Below, in pieces: positions 6,186 to 10,594 of a DNA stretch of 10,594 nt; position 1 is the stretch's first letter, and each line of letters begins with the position of its first letter. The DNA comes from Sphingomonas paucimobilis (GTDB lineage Bacteria; Pseudomonadota; Alphaproteobacteria; Sphingomonadales; Sphingomonadaceae): NCBI GenBank assembly GCA_945860425.1, contig CAMAQU010000042.1, positions 1 through 10,594 on the forward strand, given 5' to 3'. Position numbers and translations under genes: made by a program. The notes beneath the pieces were generated by a model. The model worked only from the letters and a program-made list of their open reading frames with translations. It was not told the DNA's origin and ran no database searches.

Positions 6186-7388
6186 ATGCTAACTTCGACT
6201 GATCGATATATTGCCAGGCTGATTGCCGTGCCGCTTTTCTCAACGCTGATCATCTCGGCGATGCTGCTCGTGCTTGATAAAATGCTGCGTCTTTTTGACT
6301 TTGTGGCGCAAGAAGGCGGGCCTGTCAGCGTCGTCTGGCGGATGCTCGCCAGCCTGATGCCGGAATATCTTTCTTTGGGCATTCCCATTGGCTTGATGCT
6401 GGGCATTTTGCTGGCCTTTCGCAAAATTGCCCTGTCGTCAGAATTGGATGTCTTCAAGGCTGTGGGGATGAGCTATGGCCGGTTGTTGCGGGTGCCCTAT
6501 ATCTTCGCGATTGGCCTTGCGCTTGTGAACCTTGCCATTGTCGGTTTTGTGCAGCCCTATGCCCGCTATGCCTATGAAGGGCTTCGGTTTGAATTGCGGT
6601 CAGGCGCGCTGGGGGCCTCCATCAAGGTGGGGGAATTCACCCGTTTTGGGGAGCGCATGACGATGCGGATTGAGCGCAGCGAAAATCAGGGACAGGATCT
6701 TTACGGCATTTTCGTCCGCGCCAATGGCAAAAATGGTCAGGCGATGTCTGTGACCGCGCAAAGCGGCACCTTCAGGGCCACCGATGATCCGGACGTCATT
6801 ATCTTGCGTCTCAAAAATGGGGTTTTGGTGCATGATGCGCCAAGCTATCGCCAGCCGCGCGTTCTTTCATTCACGGCGCATGATTTGCCCATCGACCTGC
6901 CCAAGATTGAGGCCTTTCGAAACCGGGGGGATAAGGATCGAGAGCTGACCATCCCCGAACTTGTTCAGGTATCTTACGATAAAGGGTCTCCGCTGACGCT
7001 GCGCACAGAAAGTCGCGCCAATTTTCATTACAGGCTTGTTGAAGTGGCCATGATGTTGCTGCTGCCTTTGCTGGCTGTTGCGCTGGCCGTGCCGCCCAAG
7101 CGATCTTCGTCGGCACTGGGGGTGTTCTTATCGATTGTGATGGTTGTGACTTATCATAAGATCAACGAATGGGCCGAAGGCATGGGCTCGCTTGGCAAGG
7201 TGGATCCGCTGATCGCTTTGTGGACGCCCTTCTTGCTGTTCGGGCTTCTCATCTGCTGGATGTATTGGACTTTGGCGCACAAGCCGGGCGGCCAACCCAT
7301 TGGTGCCTTAGAACGCGGCTTTGAGAAAATGGGTAAAGCTGTTCGCCAGCTTTTTGCTCGCCCCGCCCCCAGATCGGCAGACGCGTGA
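6186..7388 (+). CDS. lptF: LptF-family permease (YjgP/YjgQ)
   Basis: This 400-residue inner-membrane protein has the layout of LptF/LptG permeases. Three transmembrane segments lie in the N-terminal 125 residues (around 10-32, 56-80 and 99-122). A periplasmic jelly-roll domain of about 160 residues follows, then three more transmembrane segments (around 287-306, 311-330 and 339-362). The cytoplasmic segment SSELDVFKAVGMS is the coupling-helix region that meets the LptB ATPase. LptB2FG extracts LPS from the inner membrane and hands it to LptC, LptA and LptDE. It starts at ATG 6186 with only a weak ribosome binding site (GAG close to the ATG). Here it is unlinked to lptD and instead lies divergently from a lipid-kinase operon, so it may carry a sphingolipid rather than, or as well as, LPS. 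That substrate is inference. Confidence 0.9.
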   Translation: MLTSTDRYIARLIAVPLFSTLIISAMLLVLDKMLRLFDFVAQEGGPVSVVWRMLASLMPEYLSLGIPIGLMLGILLAFRKIALSSELDVFKAVGMSYGRLLRVPYIFAIGLALVNLAIVGFVQPYARYAYEGLRFELRSGALGASIKVGEFTRFGERMTMRIERSENQGQDLYGIFVRANGKNGQAMSVTAQSGTFRATDDPDVIILRLKNGVLVHDAPSYRQPRVLSFTAHDLPIDLPKIEAFRNRGDKDRELTIPELVQVSYDKGSPLTLRTESRANFHYRLVEVAMMLLLPLLAVALAVPPKRSSSALGVFLSIVMVVTYHKINEWAEGMGSLGKVDPLIALWTPFLLFGLLICWMYWTLAHKPGGQPIGALERGFEKMGKAVRQLFARPAPRSADA

Positions 7389-8482
7389 TGCAGACACACT
7401 TCTTCCCCTCGCGGACCATGGCTTTTTACATGGCGCGCTTATTTCTGGTGCGGACATTTGCGGTGCTCGCCGCGCTGGTGCTGGTGTTGCAGGCGCTCGA
7501 CCTATTGGGGGAATCGGATAAGATTTTGGCCGTTGCCGGCAATGATAATGGCGATTTGTGGCGTTATGTGTCGATGCGAACGCCCCAGATTATTCAGCGG
7601 TTTCTGCCCTTCTCCGTTCTTCTGGGCACATTGATCACCATGATCACGCTCAACCAGAATAGCGAAGTTATTTCGATGAAGGCCTCTGGCCTTTCGGCGC
7701 ATCAGGTTCTGGCGCCCTTAATCCTCGCCAGTCTTGGGGTGGCTGCCCTTGCCTTTGCGTTTAATGATGGGATTGTGAGCCGCTCAACAGCCACACTCAA
7801 CCGCTGGCAAAAGGTGGATTATGCGGCCATCCCGATGGACAGTCGCATTCAATCCGACATTTGGGTGCGCGATGGGAATAATCTGATTGGCGTCGGTTCG
7901 GTTGAGGGCAAAGGCCCTGCGACCAGATTGACCGATATTGTCATCTACAGCCGGACCGATGGGACGCTGCAAACCATCACCCGCGCGCGCACCGGCCGCC
8001 CGACTGGGGATCGCTGGTTATTCACCGATGTGACGCAGTTTGACGTGGGCGAAGGACGTTTAAAAAAGATCGGCACGGCCCGCCTTGCGAAGGGAGTGAC
8101 CTCAGATCAGTTTACGCTGGCCAGCGTTGATCCTGCCGGCCTGTCCTTCCTTGCCCTATGGCGTGCGATTGATGATCTGGAAGCCGCCGGGCGACCGACC
8201 CAATCGCTCAAGGCGGCGCTTTGGCATAAGATTTCAGGGCCGCTGTCGACGCTTCTCATGCCGTTGCTGGCAGCTGTAGCGGCCTTTGGCGTTGCGCGTT
8301 CAGGCCGGCTCTTTGTGCGCGCCGTGGTCGGCATGGCGCTGGGCTTTGCCTATTTTGTGGCGGATAATTTTGGCCTCGCCATGGGAGATTTGGGCATATA
8401 TCCGCCGCTGCTCGCCGCTTGGGGTCCGTTCCTGCTGTTTCTTCTGATCGGTGAATATGTGCTGATCAAAACCGAAGAATAG
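7388..8482 (+). CDS. lptG: LptG-family permease (YjgP/YjgQ)
   Basis: This protein of about 364 residues is the partner permease of LptF. It has the same plan: N-terminal transmembrane segments (MARLFLVRTFAVLAALVLV; then two around LPFSVLLGTLITMITL and LAPLILASLGVAALAFAF), a periplasmic domain in the middle, and three transmembrane segments at the end, the last near LLAAWGPFLLFLLIGEYVLI. The loop NQNSEVISMKASGLS is the LptB-contact segment of the family. The ATG at 7388-7390 overlaps the lptF stop by one base (TGATG). An in-frame GTG at 7385 directly precedes it and would add one residue. The overlap implies coupled translation and equal amounts of both subunits. The gene ends 2 bp from the convergent stop of the desaturase-like gene. 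No lptD, lptC or surA gene is next to it within the window. Confidence 0.9.
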   Translation: MQTHFFPSRTMAFYMARLFLVRTFAVLAALVLVLQALDLLGESDKILAVAGNDNGDLWRYVSMRTPQIIQRFLPFSVLLGTLITMITLNQNSEVISMKASGLSAHQVLAPLILASLGVAALAFAFNDGIVSRSTATLNRWQKVDYAAIPMDSRIQSDIWVRDGNNLIGVGSVEGKGPATRLTDIVIYSRTDGTLQTITRARTGRPTGDRWLFTDVTQFDVGEGRLKKIGTARLAKGVTSDQFTLASVDPAGLSFLALWRAIDDLEAAGRPTQSLKAALWHKISGPLSTLLMPLLAAVAAFGVARSGRLFVRAVVGMALGFAYFVADNFGLAMGDLGIYPPLLAAWGPFLLFLLIGEYVLIKTEE

Positions 8483-8484
8483 GC

Positions 8485-9594
8485 TTAGCGCCCGCCAGAG
8501 CTGGTCTGCGTGCTGCGTACAAGGCGCCATGCAAGGCCCGGAAGCCCCGAATAATTTGCCCCATGATAGGTAGAGGTCGCAGGCAGTGCTGCGACCAACC
8601 GCCGATGCGCCTCACCCAGTGCGTGATAGGGTAGGCCCGGCAGCAAATGATGCAAGGCGTGATAACGCAACCCAACAGGGGCCCAGATGGCGGGCAAGAG
8701 GCCCGGTGGCGGGACATTCACACTATCCAGATATTGCCCCGTCACGCTCATCACATCACCATCATTTTGCCAAAGATGGGCAACCAAAGTGCGCACCTGA
8801 TTGACGACGACAAGGGCGGAGTGAATTCCGGCGGCAATTAAAAATGCGCGCAGCGGGATGATGCCCGTTGCGACCAGCGTGATCAGCGTGATGGCCCAAA
8901 GGCTCGCCGCTATCTCCTGTGCAAGCCACATCCGGCGGAATGCGCCTTCGGGCATACGGCGTCGGAAATTCGGGTTGATCGACAGGCTGGAATAGCGCTC
9001 AATGATCAGGCGGCGTAACCTGCCAGACAAAAGCGAAAGCGGCGACAACAGCCCAAAGCGGAGCAATACGCCCACTGGGGCCAATGCCGAAATCAGCACG
9101 AAAGCGGGAACCGTCCATGGCTTCATCAAGGCCAAGGGCAGATATTCCGGGTCTTCACCCGTGCCATAGCGCGTGCGCGCATGATGAAGGCTGTGCACCC
9201 CTTCATAGAGGAAAGATGGCGCGAGCAGCGGCACGCCAATGATCACATTCCAAGCAAAGCGAAAGCCGGGAAGCGCCGTTGGCCGAATATGCGTCAACTC
9301 ATGAATGAACAGGGCCGCGCGATAGAGCGTGAGGACAGACACTAGGCCCCAGCCGATCATGGCCGCAGGCGAGCCTGCCGCAATGGCAAGCGCCATCGCG
9401 CCATAGCCAAGCGCGGCACAGATCAGAAAGTCCGGCCAGTAAATATCTGGGCGGGGGGCATTGAGATCGCGTGTCAATTCTGCCGCCGCCCGGATCATCG
9501 CGGCATCATCGGGATGTTGGGCAAGCGGAATAGCCCCTGCCGCGCGCGGCGCGGCGGCAAGATCCGTTTCAGCAGAAAGGCGCGTGTTCGTCAT
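8485..9594 (-). CDS. Membrane fatty-acid desaturase/hydroxylase-family protein
   Basis: This 369-residue integral membrane protein has the histidine boxes of the membrane di-iron fatty acid desaturase family: H98-E-L-T-H102, H134-S-L-H-H138 and H312-A-L-H-H316. Another histidine lies in NQVRTLVAHLW (His 273), a segment seen in one bacterial branch of the family. Hydrophobic stretches around 56-96, 115-130, 160-180 and 228-262 suit four or more membrane crossings. It would use O2 and an electron donor to desaturate or hydroxylate an acyl or sphingoid chain. The substrate is not visible from the sequence. Sphingomonad glycosphingolipids carry 2-hydroxy fatty acids and modified long-chain bases, so its position between lptG and a ceramide-synthase-like gene makes a sphingolipid substrate plausible. 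The ATG at 9592-9594 has a good ribosome binding site (minus-strand AGGA at 9601-9604). Confidence 0.85.
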   Translation of the reverse strand: MTNTRLSAETDLAAAPRAAGAIPLAQHPDDAAMIRAAAELTRDLNAPRPDIYWPDFLICAALGYGAMALAIAAGSPAAMIGWGLVSVLTLYRAALFIHELTHIRPTALPGFRFAWNVIIGVPLLAPSFLYEGVHSLHHARTRYGTGEDPEYLPLALMKPWTVPAFVLISALAPVGVLLRFGLLSPLSLLSGRLRRLIIERYSSLSINPNFRRRMPEGAFRRMWLAQEIAASLWAITLITLVATGIIPLRAFLIAAGIHSALVVVNQVRTLVAHLWQNDGDVMSVTGQYLDSVNVPPPGLLPAIWAPVGLRYHALHHLLPGLPYHALGEAHRRLVAALPATSTYHGANYSGLPGLAWRLVRSTQTSSGGR

Positions 9595-9676
9595 AACTTG
9601 TCCTATGTCTCACGTTCGATAAAGCCGATCAACATGGCAGGATGATGGCGACACTCCGCAGGCCATATTCATGCGC

Positions 9677-9702
9677 CGCCTTGACAAGCCTTTGGGAAGG
9701 CG
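9677..9702. repeat. Overlapping inverted repeats in the divergent desaturase / GNAT gap
   Basis: CGCCTT at 9677-9682 is complementary to AAGGCG at 9697-9702. Inside it, GCCTT at 9688-9692 pairs with AAGGC at 9697-9701 around a TGGG loop. The two foldings compete for the same right arm. A TTGACA at 9681-9686 lies within the left arm and would serve as a plus-strand -35 box, but I find no acceptable -10 box 16-18 bases downstream. The rest of the 150-bp gap (9595-9744) shows only the two ribosome binding sites. Confidence 0.25.
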
Positions 9703-9744
9703 AGACTTGGCAGCCATTATTGGGGTGGCAGAGGACATTAATCA

Positions 9745-10594
9745 GTGACCCAGATCAGTTTTAACATTCGTCCTGTTCAGTCAAAGGCAGACCGGGTCGC
9801 CTTTGTCGATCTGCCCTTTCGGCTTTATGCGGATGATCCGAACTGGGTCGCCCCGCTCAAGGATGAAGTGCACGGCCTGCTGACGCCCGGCAAAAACCCT
9901 TGGTTTGGACATGGTGAGGCGCAGCTTTTTCTTGCGGAGCGGGCAGGCCATGTTGTCGGCCGTATTTCGGCGCATATTGATCATTTGGCTCTCACCCAGC
10001 CTGCCGAACAAGGCATGGGGCCGGGCACGGGCAATTGGGGTCTATTTGAAGCAGAAGATGCAGAGGTCGCCCAGGCCCTGATTGCGACCGCGGAAGATTG
10101 GTTGCGCGCCAAGGGTATGACGCGCGCGCTGGGGCCCTTGTCAATTTCCATCTGGGATGAGCCCGGCCTGCTGGTCAAAGGATTTGACCATCCCCCAACC
10201 GTGATGATGGGCCATAATGCGGCGGCCTATCAGGGCTGGATCGAGGCGGCCGGTTATCGCTTTGTAAAGTCGCTGCGCACTTGGGAATTGGATATCTCCA
10301 ATCCCTTTCCAGAATTGGTGCAGCGGATCGTGGCAGCGGGAGAGCGCAATGCCCGTATTCGCATCCGCCCGGTCAACAAAGCGCGATTTGATGAAGAAGC
10401 GGCGCTTATTCTGGGTATTCTCAATGATGCTTGGAGCGACAATTGGGGCTTCGTTCCGCTGACTGACGCGGAAATTGCCTATGTCGGCAAAAAGCTAAAG
10501 CCGCTTGTGTATGAAGACCTCATCATGATCGCCGAATATGATGGGGAACCGGTTGCCTTCATGTTGGTGCTGCCCGACATTAATGAAAAGCTGG
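9745..10594 (+). CDS. GNAT-fold protein, probable bacterial ceramide synthase (bCerS), N-terminal 283 residues
   Basis: The frame opens with GTG at 9745-9747, preceded by GAGG at 9731-9734, and stays open to the window edge, so the C-terminus is missing. The first domain looks like a GNAT acyltransferase: N33-W34-V35-A-P, then N51-P52-W53-F54, and a strand-turn-strand AQLFLAERAGHVVGRISAH at 59-77. A conserved-looking WDEPGLLVKGFDHPP block is at 137-151, and a second GNAT-like half begins near 225 (NDAWSDNWGF). Such proteins are usually annotated as N-acetyltransferases. The Caulobacter ceramide synthase CCNA_01212 is a GNAT-fold protein that N-acylates the sphingoid base. The sphingolipid genes in this window support the same role here. 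The GNAT-like family is well supported; the substrate is by context and remembered resemblance. Full length in the family is about 380 residues. Confidence 0.7.
   Translation, partial: MTQISFNIRPVQSKADRVAFVDLPFRLYADDPNWVAPLKDEVHGLLTPGKNPWFGHGEAQLFLAERAGHVVGRISAHIDHLALTQPAEQGMGPGTGNWGLFEAEDAEVAQALIATAEDWLRAKGMTRALGPLSISIWDEPGLLVKGFDHPPTVMMGHNAAAYQGWIEAAGYRFVKSLRTWELDISNPFPELVQRIVAAGERNARIRIRPVNKARFDEEAALILGILNDAWSDNWGFVPLTDAEIAYVGKKLKPLVYEDLIMIAEYDGEPVAFMLVLPDINEKL

Noticed and set aside
9681..9709. A sigma-70-type promoter with TTGACA as -35 upstream of the GNAT-fold gene
   Set aside because: The hexamer at the expected -10 spacing is GACTTG, which does not resemble TATAAT. Only half of a promoter is present.

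Overview
The window looks like a chromosomal segment of an alphaproteobacterium, most likely order Sphingomonadales. Its left end is the N-terminus of a serine palmitoyltransferase, next to a dedicated acyl carrier protein. The right end resembles a bacterial ceramide synthase of the GNAT fold. Between them lie a helicase/S4-protein/FdxA cluster typical of alphaproteobacteria, a lipid-kinase operon and an LptF/LptG pair. Sphingomonads make sphingolipids in place of, or alongside, LPS, which fits this mix. I see no insertion sequences, phage genes, tRNA or rRNA genes, or CRISPR arrays. Codon use and base composition look even throughout. Identifications are from memory of protein families, with no database search.

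Layout, left to right. Positions 1-6049 are all on the minus strand: serine palmitoyltransferase (partial), acyl carrier protein, 7Fe ferredoxin FdxA, an S4-domain RNA-binding protein, a large SUV3-like helicase, a nucleotidyltransferase-like protein, a diacylglycerol/ceramide-kinase-like protein and an exported DUF2141 protein. The last three form a tight operon: DUF2141 and kinase are 2 bp apart, and kinase and nucleotidyltransferase-like gene overlap by 4 bp. The helicase, S4 and fdxA genes are a housekeeping block lying between the sphingolipid genes. A 136-bp divergent region (6050-6185) separates this arm from plus-strand lptF and lptG, which overlap by one base. A minus-strand membrane fatty-acid desaturase-like gene converges on lptG with 2 bp between the stops. 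A 150-bp divergent region (9595-9744) then separates it from the plus-strand GNAT-fold gene that runs off the right edge.

How the genes may work together (inference). The acyl carrier protein would supply the acyl chain to serine palmitoyltransferase for the long-chain base. The GNAT-fold protein would N-acylate the base, and the desaturase-like protein would modify an acyl or sphingoid chain. The kinase and nucleotidyltransferase-like protein would build an anionic headgroup, as in Caulobacter ceramide phosphoglycerate synthesis. The LptF/LptG pair could help move the product, or LPS, to the outer membrane. The most notable points are the lptFG pair embedded in a sphingolipid locus away from lptD, a nucleotidyltransferase-like protein with an altered catalytic motif, and an uncharacterised DUF2141 secreted protein coupled to the lipid kinase.
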